Shown: in pieces, positions 1-11,077 of the stretch
How positions within the stretch are numbered: position 1 is the stretch's first letter
Layout of the letters: the number at the start of each line of letters is the position of its first letter
Source of the DNA: Poa pratensis
Lineage: Eukaryota > Streptophyta > Magnoliopsida > Poales > Poaceae
Assembly (NCBI GenBank): GCA_947311845.1
Contig: CAMZMU010000027.1
Span: forward strand, 32,751,723-32,815,722
DNA length: 64,000 nt
Reading direction: 5' to 3'
The notes under the pieces: model-generated
Seen by the model: the letters and a program-made list of their open reading frames with translations, nothing else
Database searches by the model: none
What the model was told of the DNA's origin: nothing
Program-made: the position numbers and the translations under genes

Positions 1-2577
1 CCTTTATTCCTGGCCGTCTTATTACGGATAATGCTATTATTGCCTTCGAATGTATCCACCATATTCAGTCGGTGAAGAATGGGGCGGATCCACTTTGTGC
101 ATATAAATTGGATTTATCCAAGGCTTATGACCGGGTGGACTGGGACTTTTTGGAAAAGGCCTTGTTGAGATGGGGCTTTGATCATACGTGGGTTTCTCTC
201 GTGATGGAGTGTGTGAGATCAGTAAAATTTTCTGTCAAGTTCAATGGAAAGCTTCTGGATCAGTTTTCTCCTACACGTGGGCTTCGGCAAGGTGACCCGT
301 TGTCCCCCTTCTTGTTTTTGTTTGTTGCTGATGCTCTTTCTGCGTTGGTTAATAAGGCAATTGTGGAAGATGGACTACAGCCGGTCAAGATTTGTCGTGG
401 GGCTCCGCTTGTATCCCACTTATTATTTGCGGATGACTCCTTGCTGTTTTTTCGAGCCAGTGAGGCCCAGGCGGTGATTGTCAAGGATGTCTTGAACACT
501 TATGCTTCTGCTACGGGACAACTTATTAATCCCTCGAAGTGTTCCATCCTCTTCTCAGATAATTGTCCGCTGCAAGTCTCGCAGGGGGTAAAGAATGTCT
601 TGGAAATTATCCAGGAGGTGTTTGAGCCTAAGTATTTAGGCCTGCCCGTACCGGAGGGGCGTATGAGTAAAGGAAGATTTGAGTCGTTACAAGCAAAGCT
701 TACCAGGAAGTTAGTTGATTGGGGTGAGCGCTACATGTCTTCAGCGAGCAAGGAAATCTTAATTAAATCAGTCGCGCAAGCTATGTCGACGTATGTGATG
801 AGTGTCTTCAAATTGCCAGCCTCAGTTTGTGATGATTTAACACGTACGATGAGGCAGTATTGGTGGGGCGTGGAGAAGGGAAAGAGGAAGATGGCATGGT
901 TGTCTTGGGACAAGCTTATGCTACCGAAAATGAAGGGAGGCATGGGGTTCAGAGATATGCGAGCTTTCAATCAAGCCTTGTTAGCTAAGCAGGCATGGCG
1001 GCTCATCGAGCGGCCAGACAGTCTATGTGCGAGATTATTGAAGGCTAAGTACTTCCCCAATGGCAATATAGTGGATACAGTGTTTACTGCCAACTCTTCG
1101 GCAGTCTGGAGAGGTGTTGAATATGGTCTTGAGCTGGTTAAACAGGGCCTGATTTGGAGAGTGGGTAACGGTGAATCCATCCGTACTTGGCGTGACCCCT
1201 GGATCCCTCGGGGGCCATCTTTCCGCCCCATCACTCCAAAGAGAGACTGTAGACTGAACAGAGTTTCAGACTTCCTTGATGACGATGGTTCATGGAATGT
1301 GCAACTTGTCCATAAGCACTTTTGGCCGGTGGACGCTGAGGTTATTTTGAAGATCCGAACGTCACCGCGTCTACAGGAGGACTTTATCGCCTGGCAACCT
1401 GATCTGAAGGGTTGCTTCAGTGTGCGTAGTGCCTACAGGGTTGCTACGGCACAACATGATGTTTCCTTCGTACCTTGTGCAACCAGTTCGCGGCCGTCCG
1501 GCGACCGGCCAGCATGGAAGCTCATTTGGAATGCATCAGTTCCTCAAAAAATGAAGATCGTAGCTTGGAAGGCTGTGGTTGGTGCACTAGCAACATCCCA
1601 GAATAAGCGTACTCGACATTTGAGTAAGATCGCGACTTGTACGCTCTGTGGCAAGGCTGAGGAAGACTCGTACCATGCACTAGTAACATGCGACAATGCT
1701 GCCCACCTCTGGGATTGTTTGGGCGAGGAATGGATTATACCTGCCAAGGAGGAGATTGTGTACACAGGTGACGAATGGCTACTTCACCTGCTGTCACTTC
1801 ATGATACAGATACAAGAGACAAGATCATTATGCTGATATGGCGTATATGGAGCATACGCACAGACATTGTGCACGGAAAGGCCGCGCCTCCAGTCCAGGC
1901 CTCCCGTATGTTTTTAACGAGTTATATGCAGTCGCTCCAGATTATTAAAAGGAAGACCACGGAGGAGATAATCAAAGGAAAATTTCCGTTGGGTAGTGTT
2001 CAGGTCCCAAAGGTGTCTTCTGCTAAGGATCCAGAACAGCCATGGCCTCCACCTCCGGCGAACTGGGTTGCTCTTTCGGTTGATGGATCCTACTCTGAAG
2101 CAGATGGCAAGGCTGGAGCGGGCATGGTGCTCAGAAGTTCGGACGGTAATATCATTTTTGCCTCATGTCGTCATCTATTTCATTGTTCTGAGGCGCTGGA
2201 AGCTGAGATCCATGCTATGATGGATGGCATGAGCATGGCCTTGCAATGGACAACTCTGCCGGTAGTTGTTCAGTCAGATTCAGTGCTAGCATTGTCGGCA
2301 ATGATGGACTCGTCGCTGTCTAAATCGCCGTATGGACACCTGGTGGGAGAGATTAAAAAGCTTATGGAGGATAGGGAGTTTGTCCCAACTAAAATAGCAC
2401 GTTCCCAAAATAGGGTTGCGGATTGTCTCGCTAATTATGGCCGTACGGAGCGTAGTACAGCTTGCTGGCTGCACCAGGCCCCCCGTTCTTAGTTCCTCAT
2501 GTATTAGCAGACTGTAATCCTTTTGATTCTGAATAAAACTCTCTTTTACCCCGCAAAAAAAAAAAAAAAAAAAAAAA
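1..2577 (+). mobile_element. L1-type LINE (non-LTR retrotransposon), 5' part outside window
   Basis: The window opens inside the reverse transcriptase frame of an L1-type element. The reading frame stops at 2490-2492, a short 3' UTR with AATAAA near 2531 follows, and a run of about 22 A ends the element at 2577. The 5' end lies outside the window, so length and target duplication cannot be judged. The A-tail and the RT, cysteine-rich and RNase H order are the usual plant L1 plan. Confidence 0.92.
3..2492 (+). CDS. LINE ORF2 protein: reverse transcriptase - zinc-binding domain - RNase H (5' partial)
   Basis: The frame is open from base 3, where the conserved RT block PGRLITDN is read, so the listed start is the window edge and not an initiation codon. 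RT motifs follow: LDLSKAYDRVDW, the RQGDPLSPFLF block and the catalytic FADDSLLF. The middle carries a Cys/His zf-RVT segment (CTLCGKAEEDSYHALVTC). The C-terminal 160 residues form an RNase H with acidic residues in VDGSYSEADG, EAEIHAM, QSDSVLAL and QNRVADCLAN. A C-terminal RNase H is known in one plant L1 branch and has been described as archaea-like. The enzyme would copy its own RNA at a nicked target. About 830 codons contain no stop or frameshift, unlike most other coding DNA here, which suggests a young copy. Confidence 0.92.
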   Translation, partial: FIPGRLITDNAIIAFECIHHIQSVKNGADPLCAYKLDLSKAYDRVDWDFLEKALLRWGFDHTWVSLVMECVRSVKFSVKFNGKLLDQFSPTRGLRQGDPLSPFLFLFVADALSALVNKAIVEDGLQPVKICRGAPLVSHLLFADDSLLFFRASEAQAVIVKDVLNTYASATGQLINPSKCSILFSDNCPLQVSQGVKNVLEIIQEVFEPKYLGLPVPEGRMSKGRFESLQAKLTRKLVDWGERYMSSASKEILIKSVAQAMSTYVMSVFKLPASVCDDLTRTMRQYWWGVEKGKRKMAWLSWDKLMLPKMKGGMGFRDMRAFNQALLAKQAWRLIERPDSLCARLLKAKYFPNGNIVDTVFTANSSAVWRGVEYGLELVKQGLIWRVGNGESIRTWRDPWIPRGPSFRPITPKRDCRLNRVSDFLDDDGSWNVQLVHKHFWPVDAEVILKIRTSPRLQEDFIAWQPDLKGCFSVRSAYRVATAQHDVSFVPCATSSRPSGDRPAWKLIWNASVPQKMKIVAWKAVVGALATSQNKRTRHLSKIATCTLCGKAEEDSYHALVTCDNAAHLWDCLGEEWIIPAKEEIVYTGDEWLLHLLSLHDTDTRDKIIMLIWRIWSIRTDIVHGKAAPPVQASRMFLTSYMQSLQIIKRKTTEEIIKGKFPLGSVQVPKVSSAKDPEQPWPPPPANWVALSVDGSYSEADGKAGAGMVLRSSDGNIIFASCRHLFHCSEALEAEIHAMMDGMSMALQWTTLPVVVQSDSVLALSAMMDSSLSKSPYGHLVGEIKKLMEDREFVPTKIARSQNRVADCLANYGRTERSTACWLHQAPRS

Positions 2578-2742
2578 CCTTAGCTTATTAGTCACTGTCA
2601 TAAGTATGCAGTAATATGTCAAGCTGTAGTCCGAAAAACCGTAGCAGCCAACCAGATGATGTTTACAAGCAGAAGAGTGGTTCATGCCTACATATATCCC
2701 CTCTATATCAGAGGTATCCACTAATCACTATCCAGGTCAGGT

Positions 2743-5700
2743 CTACGACCAGCCAAACTTGTAGTCGAGGACGTAGACCATGATCAGCGATAATGGGTAC
2801 AGAAGGAAAGCGACGAAGCTCATCCACAGCGGGAACGTTGTCCGGAAGCTGGTGAAGAGGCCCATATGATGCACACGAGGAAGATGACCAGGACCTCCGA
2901 TGAGAAGTCCCAGGTTAAGCCCCTGATGTAAACGAGGGCCAAGAACACGGCAAGGCAGAGCGTGTTGTTCATGGTCACTCCACCGTAGACCTGCAGTTGA
3001 AATAAAAACTCACATGATAATCTATTTTTAGAACTTTTTAGGACCGCCAAAACTGCAGCATAATCAGATTTAGGAATGCGAGCAACATGTCGCACTTCCC
3101 TCCCACACAAGGCAAATACCCGATAGTGACTTATGTAGTGATGCCAAAAATAATTCAATCAATCAGAATTCCCATACTCTCATTTGAGTAGAACTAGTAT
3201 AATACCTTGCGCGTTCCAGCGGGAACCTCTTAAGAAAGTAAATAAACTTATAAGACACATGAAATATGAAGTTGACGACAAAATCCCGTTTCAAAAAAAA
3301 TGAGGTTAAATTTAATTGACGTAAATGGTTGTGTATTTGACAACAATCCACCCCAAACATAGTACCTCTTTTTATTGATAAAATAATTTGATTATGAATG
3401 AATAAAGAGGTACAATGTGTTCAAAAAAATTGGTGACATGGACAATTTTATGGCTTACAACAATTAATGATGTGGATATGTTGCATGTAAATACATACAA
3501 TAATTAATAAATGTTAGTGGGGTGACATGGACAATTGATTGACTAAAATAATAAGTGATGTGGATAGCTTGCATGTTAAGATAGACAACTTAAATGACCC
3601 CTTAGTGGGGTTTTGCTTTATAAGAAGTACAGATTTTCAATTAGTTGAAATACGTTTTCTGAATATATTTTCCTAAACTGCACTCAATCAACTTGGATAG
3701 AAACCTTGATACCATCAAGGCATTTGTTTTATGTTAACGCCATAACTTATTCTCCTCTTGCATTTTTTCTTGTATGTTTTCGAACAGAATAAGTATTTAG
3801 TTGCTTGTTGATGAAGAAAAAAAAATGTCGCAAAACACTCATATATCAAAAAGCGGCAAAGCAAGAATAACAGAATCCACCTTTAACCAAAACGCCAAGG
3901 AAGCCTAAGCCTACAGTGTGTAAGAAGTTGGTCGTTTTAAAACAGTTTCACAATATATCTTGCAATATATAATGTTAGGAAATAACTAGGTTAACTCTAC
4001 ATGAGAAATAAATCCAAGCAAAGTGTAGAGGACAGTGGAAAAAAACGTTGAGACTGAGAAATCCATTAATATTACTGCTCCAATAGTCTTCTGTAACATA
4101 AAGTATCCAACAGACATACCTCAGAGAACGTTAGAGACGCAGTACGTTGCTTCTTTCTGCTGGCAAATATAATTGCTGAGACAGCCTCACTGGAATTGGT
4201 AGCCAAGGGCATCGCAATGAAGGAAATGAAAAATGATGGTATACTCGTTGCACTTGAAAAGTTCTGCACAGCATCAACAAGTGGATCTGCAAATGCCGCT
4301 GCCATTGCAGTTCCGAGAAGCAAAAGTGCAATGGCCTTAGAGCAGGTCCAGGTTGATTTTCATTAGATTCACCATCGTCTTCATCCTTGTCAAGCAGCGC
4401 ATTATGTTCGTCCCTTGTTGTCTGCCACAATTGCAGGATGACGCAATTTATCTCTGGAAAAAAATAAGTGCACAAACATGGGACTAGAAACTTACAGTTT
4501 GAAAATCATCCATACAGTTTTTTGAGTGTACACCAGAAGAAACGACTGCACGCTTAGCTTCTTCTAGCCATCTAAGGACCCCGTCAATAAATTCTCCCTT
4601 TTCAATGAAATTATTCCGAGATCTATCAAAGTCAGCCATGACTTGATCTGCAGCTAGGTTACTATCCAAGTCAATATCCTCAAAATTTACACCAATGATG
4701 AAAGCTTGTAGTTCACCGCGCTCTATCCTTCCATCATTGTCTTGATCAATTTTGTGATATAGCCTGCCAATTTTGAGGATATTATTTAGAAGAGTTTTCT
4801 TGGACCGAAAATTGGTAAAAGACGAATTGCGGACGAGTGGCATACTTCTCTATGACAGTAACATTTGGTCTGCCATCATCATCAATAAGGCGACCAAAAG
4901 TATGCATCTGAGCATGTTTCAGAAGTCCCGACATTACATGCTTCAGTCTTGAATATTCTAGTTTTCTCCTCTGGATCCATGGCTGAAAGATCTGTTTGTG
5001 GAACATTCAAGTACTGTTCAGTGGCGCAATGTAGAACAAAATATGATCGTAATCAAAATCAAGTAATGTGCAAGTGATCCTTGGAAAATTAGCAAGACGT
5101 AAATGAAATGTGCCACCAGATTTCAGATGGCTCGTAGAGAGGCAACAATTTTTCTTGTTAAAAGACATGATCTACTAGAATTAATAAGGTGTCATGATGC
5201 ATAATTTTTTTCAGAGATATGCAGATAGCAATATTTGTGATAAAATAATTATTAAATATTAAAATGCACCCCCAGTACATGAACTTGCTCCAGATTTACA
5301 CTTGAGTACAACAACTTGTGAAAGTTCCATTGGAGGACCATCATTTGTCATTAGTAGAAGCAGAGAACGTGGAAACACATATAGTTCATTTTTTCCTGAG
5401 GCAAGTATATACCTGATATAGACAATAAGTGAGCAGAAGTAGCACTGCAACTATAAGCCCAAGCAGCAGAGTTAACCGGTGAACAGATTGGAGCTTCAGA
5501 ATTGACGGTATCTGAACAACAATGAAGGGAAGAACAGATATCACCATGATTCTTGCTGCATAGCTGGTCTGAAGATCAGTGGAAACACCAGAGCCTACAA
5601 CGGTGCAGATGTTATTTAGCAAAATATCATAAGGATATGATGCATCATGTTTGTACCGATACAAACCATGGGAACTAAGTATTGTACTGAAGATAACTAT

Positions 5701-6777
5701 TAGCAGCCATGATATGATACAATTTCGAAAAAATATGTTGTGGAACAGATAGAACAGAACAAAATAAGAACTCCTTATCCTATGTGACTCAGCAAATGCA
5801 TCTGAGTTTCATGAAGCCTGACCCTTGAGTCCAAACTAAAGAACTTGAGTCCCTACCTAAACTATTGTAGTGATGTGGAGCTCGTTTCAAAAAAAAAATT
5901 GCAGTGCTGTGGAGCATCAGAATGAAACTAAAATTTAATGGCATTTTGTCAGGTAAGACCCGTGCTGGAACGAATTTGTTTGAGAAATAAAACAGGGAAT
6001 GTCCGTCATACCAAAAAGACTGAAGGATTTGGTATCTTGGGAATCAAGTGCAGTTGAATTCTCCGAGAGATCACATTTACCAACAACGACACAGGATCCC
6101 CAGAGTATGGTTAGAAGCATGACCGTCGACCCCGCGAGCAGGCCCATTCCGATGAGAACCTGACTCTGAGCAACCTCCTTGGAGCCAGAGAGGCCAGAAA
6201 CTGAAATACAGATGCAGAGACATTATGATAGACTAAGCAACTTATCCTCGTCTGTCAAGTGTTATCTATGAAAAAACTTGACTGATACTCCGTATTATTT
6301 TGTATGATAAAAATGTTCAGCACTCATATGTCTCACAAAATAATAATAAAAAGCATGACAAAGCACCAATGGCCAACAGGATCCGAGAACTGACCGAGGA
6401 TTAGCAGGCGTCAGGGAGCGCGCCGAGGATGGGGAGGAAGAGGCCGCCGACGATCCCGGGCCCGAGGATCTCGAGCAGCAGCTCGCTGCCGGCGAGAGGT
6501 ACGTGGCGGACTTGAACATGAGGAAGCCGTAGGCGACGGCGAGAAAGAGGTTTCCGCCCACCGTGTCCGTGCACGGCAGGAACCCGTACGTCATCTCGCA
6601 CCCCTCCTCCGCTGACATCCGCGGCGCAGGCTCTTGCCGCTCCGACGGGAGTCGGAGCTCGAGCGCGGTGGTAGAGTCGGCGCTCGACGGGAGGCGGCGC
6701 CCATGGGCCGAGACGGCGCCGACGAGGAGGAGTGCCAGGAGGACGATGAGTAGGCGCGGCGGCGGCGGCGGCGGCAT
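2743..6777 (-). CDS. NCL: EF-hand sodium/calcium exchanger-like membrane protein (NCL type), 7 exons, four single-base frame breaks
   Basis: Exons read on the minus strand: 6777-6395, 6200-6012, 5594-5413, 4991-4846, 4763-4496, 4453-4120 and 2990-2743, all with GT/AG borders. Exon 1 gives a signal-peptide-like start (PPPPPPRLLIVLLALLL) and the family motif CEMTYGFLPC. The first half of the exchanger follows (GSELLLEILGPGIVGGLFLP), then a cytosolic part with EF-hands (DQDNDGRIERGE and a second acidic loop, DFDRSRNNFIEKGE), then the second exchanger half (SIPSFFISFIAMPLATNSSE) and a last membrane exon ending KFGWS. NCL proteins move Ca2+ against Na+ across membranes and are tied to salt and calcium balance. 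One base seems missing near 6494, 6407, 4347 and 2866; adding one restores the family sequence each time. Either a pseudogene or an assembly with dropped bases. An in-frame ATG at 6831 is possible; 6777 sits next to the signal peptide. Confidence 0.85.
3432..3600. repeat. Imperfect direct duplication (~88 bp unit) in the last NCL intron
   Basis: GGTGACATGGACAATT starts at about 3432 and again at about 3520. Each copy continues with a GATGTGGATA...TTGCATGT stretch. The block is AT-rich and lies in the 1.1-kb intron between NCL exons 6 and 7. It looks like a local tandem duplication inside a repeat-derived intron. Confidence 0.6.
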
Positions 6778-7210
6778 GGTGCGCGAGGGAGTGGAGCGGG
6801 AATGATGATGCGGCCGCGGCGGGGTAGGCAATAAAAGGAGGCGCGGTGTGGGAGATATGGGTCGGACGGTGGTGGTCCGGCTCGCTCGGATGCGCCGGCG
6901 CGCGAAGATGTGGCACCAACGGCTACGTGGACACGTCGCGCGATGCTGCTTTGGGAGTTTAAAATTACCCGATGCGGCGGTGCCGACTGCCGGCCGACGT
7001 CAAAGCCGCTAGGTGGCCTGGCCAGCGGCGAGCCGCGACAAAGTAGCTGCTACGTTGTTTCCTCTGGATTTGTGCAAGAAACTGATGATAGGGACGGCGA
7101 GGAGTACCATTGCTTCGTTGCCAGGGCAGTGTCTTAAGTCAGTAATATAAAAACATTTGGAAAATAAGTGGGTGTGACACGGAAAGTGCTTTTGCTCCCG
7201 AGCATCAGTG
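6778..7210. other. Upstream region of the NCL gene, no gene seen
   Basis: GC-rich 5' flank of the NCL gene, followed by mixed sequence up to the fold-back element. No clear TATA box was found on the minus strand in the first 100 bp. Short frames here are on the opposite strand of the GC-rich flank and look like chance. Confidence 0.5.
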
Positions 7211-7494
7211 CTCTTGCCAGTTTAAATAATTCGAAAACCATATTTATGAATTAAAAAAATTCTGAAAAAAATCACGCATGTTCTTCATGAAATATACTAT
7301 AAGCGTGTAAAATCTCAGTGCAAAATCTTTTATAATATGCATTGAAATCTTGCACGCTTATACTCTAGACCATTTTTGTGACATTCTTTTCCAAACGGAG
7401 GGAGTAGTATATTTCATTACGAACATGCGTGATTTTTTCAGAATTTTTTTACACTCATAAATATGATTTTTTGAATTTTTTTAAACTGACAGGA
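7211..7494. mobile_element. Fold-back MITE with ~110-bp arms
   Basis: The left arm (about 7211-7322) is the reverse complement of the right arm (about 7338-7494). Shared blocks include AACATGCGTGATTTTTT, CAGAATTTTTTT and GCACGCTTATA. The right arm is interrupted by a 42-bp insertion at 7363-7404. A near-perfect hairpin of this size with no coding capacity fits a MITE or fold-back element. The superfamily cannot be assigned because no clear target duplication was found. Confidence 0.75.
7363..7404. mobile_element. 42-bp Stowaway-like remnant nested in the fold-back arm
   Basis: The segment begins CTCTAGACC and ends CCAAACGGAGGGAG, flanked by TA on both sides (7361-7362 and 7405-7406). Removing it together with one TA restores the complement of the left hairpin arm exactly at this place (CTTATAGTATATTTCAT). 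Stowaway elements insert at TA and end in CTCCCTCCGT-type repeats, so this is probably an extreme internal-deletion derivative. Confidence 0.65.
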
Positions 7495-7639
7495 GTACCG
7501 AATCTCTACCCGTGTGACACCAAGTAAAATTAAATTACACATAGTTCTTGTGCGTGTACGAATAATTGAAACAGAACAAATTCTCTGGCTTTCGGCCCGC
7601 TTTAATTCACCATGATATTATCCTGAACTGACACTAATA

Positions 7640-8983
7640 AACAAAATAGTTGTTGGCTTCATGTGTCTGTCTCACACTGACTCTCTTTTTTCCCATGGAG
7701 CGTGTGTGTGCGCACCCTGGCGGGGCTCCTTCGCGTGGAGCAGCGTGGGCCGTGCGGGTGTCCTTGGCGAGGTGGCGTGGCGGAGGTGAATCGGTGCGGT
7801 AGATGGCATGGTGGCGGAGCAGCGGAGCAGTGCCAAGGCTGTGCGAGGGCTTGCGGCTCTCAAGCCGGCGGCAGCGCTCGGGCCGATCTGGGCCGGGCGG
7901 GCCGCAATAGTGGCCTTGCTCCCCCTCAACCCCTTCCAACCCCTCTCCCTCCTCCCACCCCTCCCGGCCGCTGCTGGAGGAGGTCGCTGCATGGGCGAGC
8001 ATGCGAGCAGCAGCCCTTTGGGCGTTAGCTGCTCTGCTGCCCCGGTGGATCCCGGCGGTGGCAGCTGCGGGCTGGCGCGGCGGTGGCAGACACAGTACGT
8101 GACGGCGCGGTGCAGGTGACTCAGTTGCCTGCTCGACGCGCTCCTCACGGTGGTCGGCTTGCAGGCTCTGTGTTGGCCGGTGCCTCCTACCGAGACGACA
8201 AGTTCCCATGTTTCCCTCACTGTGATGGGCTCCTCCAGTGATGACTTCGCCACCTCTGGTTTCCCCCGACATCGACGTCTTCAGAAGTCCTGGCTCATGG
8301 TCGGGGCGAACCCCCGCGCGGCGACGGCCTGCGCTATGAACGGCGACGCCCGAGGGTGCGTTACCTCCTTGAAGGCGTTGGCATGACCCTGGCCGGACTT
8401 CCTCCTCGAGCACCGGGGAAACCCTAGGTTCGGCCTGCCAAACCGAGCAGCGGCGGCGTCTTAGCGCTGCCCCCTTCTTGAAGGCGCTGCTATGGTTGCA
8501 CGTGGAGTACCTGATGCGGCAGCAAGAGGTTGGCGATGTGGCACTCTGGAGTTGAATGCTACACAGGTGGTGGACATCCGGGACGCAACGATGCCAGCGC
8601 CAACACTTCCCGATGAGTTCTACGCCAGTCCCAGCCGGTCCCTTCCTTTCACCCCGCCGACTCCTCTATGTACACAGGGGCGCGAGGTATGTTGGGTTGG
8701 GCAGTTCTGGAGCTGAAATTGTCCCTGGAGGCGTCTGGCAACGGCGGTGTTGCTTCCCCATTGCTCCGAGCCTTGATTCTTGGCTGGAGGCAAGGCTGGA
8801 GAGACATGACGTCGTTGTGGTTAGTAGTTGAGTGCACCTCCTTACCTAGTTGTAGTCACTTGGTGAGGGCGATCGTGTGTGTGCACGGTGTGTCCCTCCT
8901 TTCTGGAGGTTGTACCCTTGTTGTGTCTTCCTGTTCAATGAAATGGAACCCAAACTCTTTTGCGTTTTCTCCGGAAAAAAAGT
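7640..8983 (+). mobile_element. GC-rich retroposon-like segment with 3' A-tract, unclassified
   Basis: A block of about 1.3 kb of GC-rich sequence with coding-like composition but no coherent protein ends in a TTCTCCGG + A7 tract at 8977-8983. CTTGAAGGCG occurs twice (near 8370 and 8479) and AAACCCTAGG once. The A-tail and composition recall the two retroposons at 11702-12548 and 29254-30036, but I could not find a flanking target duplication. Frames of up to 259 codons occur here on both strands and are judged to be composition artefacts. Confidence 0.4.
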
Positions 8984-9719
8984 TTTCAGTAGTGTGTTTG
9001 CGCTCCTAATTACTTTTCTTATAAATAATTTACCACATTTCTGAATGGTTAAAGCAAATGCTGAACTGAATTATTGCATGTTCTAGTCAATTCTTACTGA
9101 GGTGCTGGTCGTGGAGTATTTGAAATGAGATAGTACCACTAATCAACTACTATTACATGGTCTGTGCCCGGAACCTGGTGGCGTGCTTTGACCCTGAATC
9201 GAAGTATTGTGGATTGACCAGCTCACCTGGCAATGAAGATCACAAATTGCATTCTTCAGTTACATATTATGATTCAGAAATTGAAGTATTTTGTTCTATT
9301 TATTGCTCAGCTTCAGTATATGCAGAATATTTTCTCTCTATGAAAAGAAGGAATAGGTGGGCTCTCCTATAACTTGCGTACTAGGGGATGAAGGGCGGCC
9401 GTCGCCGCGTCCGTGCGGTAAATGGTGTTTAAATTCGGTAATTTGAACAATTTGTAATTACGTAGGTTTGGAAATGTCACTCGGGTGGTAAACGAAATGT
9501 AAAATCGGTAGTAAACAGAATGTAATTTTGGTAATGTGCACACTTATGGAAAATTGTAGGCTTGAATATCGCTGGAATCAAAAGAAGTTTGCATATAAAA
9601 ATTGTTTAGGTTAATGAAATTATTCAAGTCGGGCCGTTGTAAATTCAAATTTGGTTTAGAAATGGGTTTTCAATTTGCTCAAATCTTTACCGTGTAGAAA
9701 CTTTCAAATATTCTTGTAG
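8984..9719. other. Intergenic, no gene seen
   Basis: Mixed then AT-rich sequence. A 71-codon frame at 9157-9372 has no recognisable motif. I see no repeat ends in it. Confidence 0.5.
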
Positions 9720-9883
9720 TTTGCCATAGGCAATTAGTATTATTTCTCTGTGGTTATTCTTGATTTTTGTTGGATTGTATTTAAAAGAAATAGATTTGAA
9801 ATTTGCCATAGGCAATTAGTATTATTTCTCTGTGGTTATTCTTGATTTTTTATGGATTGTATTTAAAAGAAATAGATTTGAAA
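9720..9883. repeat. 82-bp tandem duplication, AT-rich
   Basis: TTTGCCATAGGCAATTAG begins at 9720 and again at 9802. The two 82-bp copies differ by only a few bases, so the duplication is recent compared with the surrounding sequence. Confidence 0.85.
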
Positions 9884-10160
9884 TTTGGGCAAATTTAAAA
9901 TGTTTTTGAAACCTAAAAATGTTTTGTATTATTGGCATAAATAATTAGCTTTATTTATTGTGATCATTTTGATATATTTTTTTGTAATTTTCTGATGGAT
10001 AAATTTGAAGTTATGAAATAGTTTTGGAATTTGGGCAAATTTAAAATGTTTTGAAACCTAAAAATGTTTTGTATTCTTGGCATAAGTAATTAGCTTTATT
10101 TATTGTGACCATTTTGATATTTTTTTTGTAATTTTCTGATGGATAAATTTGAAGTTATTA
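9884..10160. repeat. ~145-bp direct duplication, AT-rich
   Basis: TTTGGGCAAATTTAAAATG begins at about 9885 and again at about 10030. Both copies continue through TTTTGTAATTTTCTGATGG to TTTGAAGTTAT. It adjoins the 82-bp duplication, so the region grew in at least two steps. Confidence 0.85.
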
Positions 10161-10199
10161 ATATTCTAATTTTAATCATTTTGTTTTTTTTTGGGTAAA

Positions 10200-10979
10200 T
10201 TACGGGAAGCTGACATCTGGGGCCGCGCTGACGTCGTGGTGGCGTCAGCGGTGGCGTGACCAGTTCCGCAGCGGCGGCGTTGCGGTCGCCGGCGGCCATC
10301 CAGGGCCAGCTGGGACGCGCCGCTAGGCGCGCTGGAACCGCCTCGGCCCGGGCGACTCCGAGGTGGCGGCGCCGCCTGGATTTAGTCGCCGTCGCGGGGA
10401 CGGTGCGGGAAACGGCGGGCACGGCGGCGGCATTTCCGGCGCGGTGAGGGCATCCCGGACGACGATCTGCGGCGAGAAGCTAGAGGGCGCGGTGGCGAAC
10501 CTCGCGGTGGCGTTGGATTTGGTCGGGGAGCAGCAGCGCGGCGGCGATCTGCGCCGGCGGCGGCGGCGACGACGGCTTCGCGGGAGCGAGGGGAGAGCGC
10601 GCTGTCTTTTTTGCGGAGAAGTCCTTGACTTTGCCAGGAATTACAGGAAGGTCCTCCCGCGGAGGAAAAGCTGGAATTCATGCGAATTTGCAAAAACGGG
10701 AGGGCTTACTTGTAAAATTGCGCGGCGACCGGGTGGGCGACCGGCTGACCGACGCGCGACGGGCTGGTGACCGGTATATGTGTCGCAACGCGATTGGCCG
10801 AAAATCGGAATGAATAGTGCCAGGTGGGTTTGGGGGAGGCGTGGCTCAATCCTGGCCGTCCGTCGCGCGGATCGGACGGCCAGGGTTCGCCCGCGACGTG
10901 GAGGGCTGGACAGGCCGCGGATCCCACCGTCTTTTGTATATAGTAGAATTCCTTGTGACACACAGCTTGTGCAAACAAA
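10200..10979. other. GC-rich repeat-like block, no gene supported
   Basis: The composition changes abruptly from AT-rich to GC-rich at about 10200. Frames of about 100-140 codons exist on both strands but overlap each other and show no domain. A hairpin is visible at about 10851-10886, with arms CTGGCCGTCCGT and the reverse GGACGGCCAG. This is probably transposon-derived, class unknown. Confidence 0.4.
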
Positions 10980-10981
10980 TA

Positions 10982-11075
10982 CTCCCTTTGGTCCTAAAAA
11001 TATGTCGTAGCTTGTGCTGTGGTTTTGTACGTACGCAGTTTATTTGTCACGACAGTTTTAAGGGATTGGAGGGAG
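10982..11075. mobile_element. Stowaway-type MITE (Tc1/Mariner), 94 bp
   Basis: Inverted ends CTCCCTTTGGTCCTAAAA and TTTTAAGGGATTGGAGGGAG are flanked by TA at 10980-10981 and 11076-11077. The Stowaway family is defined by CTCCCT-type ends and TA target duplication. No coding capacity. Confidence 0.85.
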
Positions 11076-11077
11076 TA

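Noticed and set aside
6778..6831. Upstream in-frame ATG of the NCL gene at 6831
   Set aside because: The extension is His/Pro/Arg-rich and would bury the signal peptide; kept only as an alternative.
7634..8413. 259-codon minus-strand frame
   Set aside because: GC-rich repeat-like DNA with several equal frames in other phases; composition artefact.
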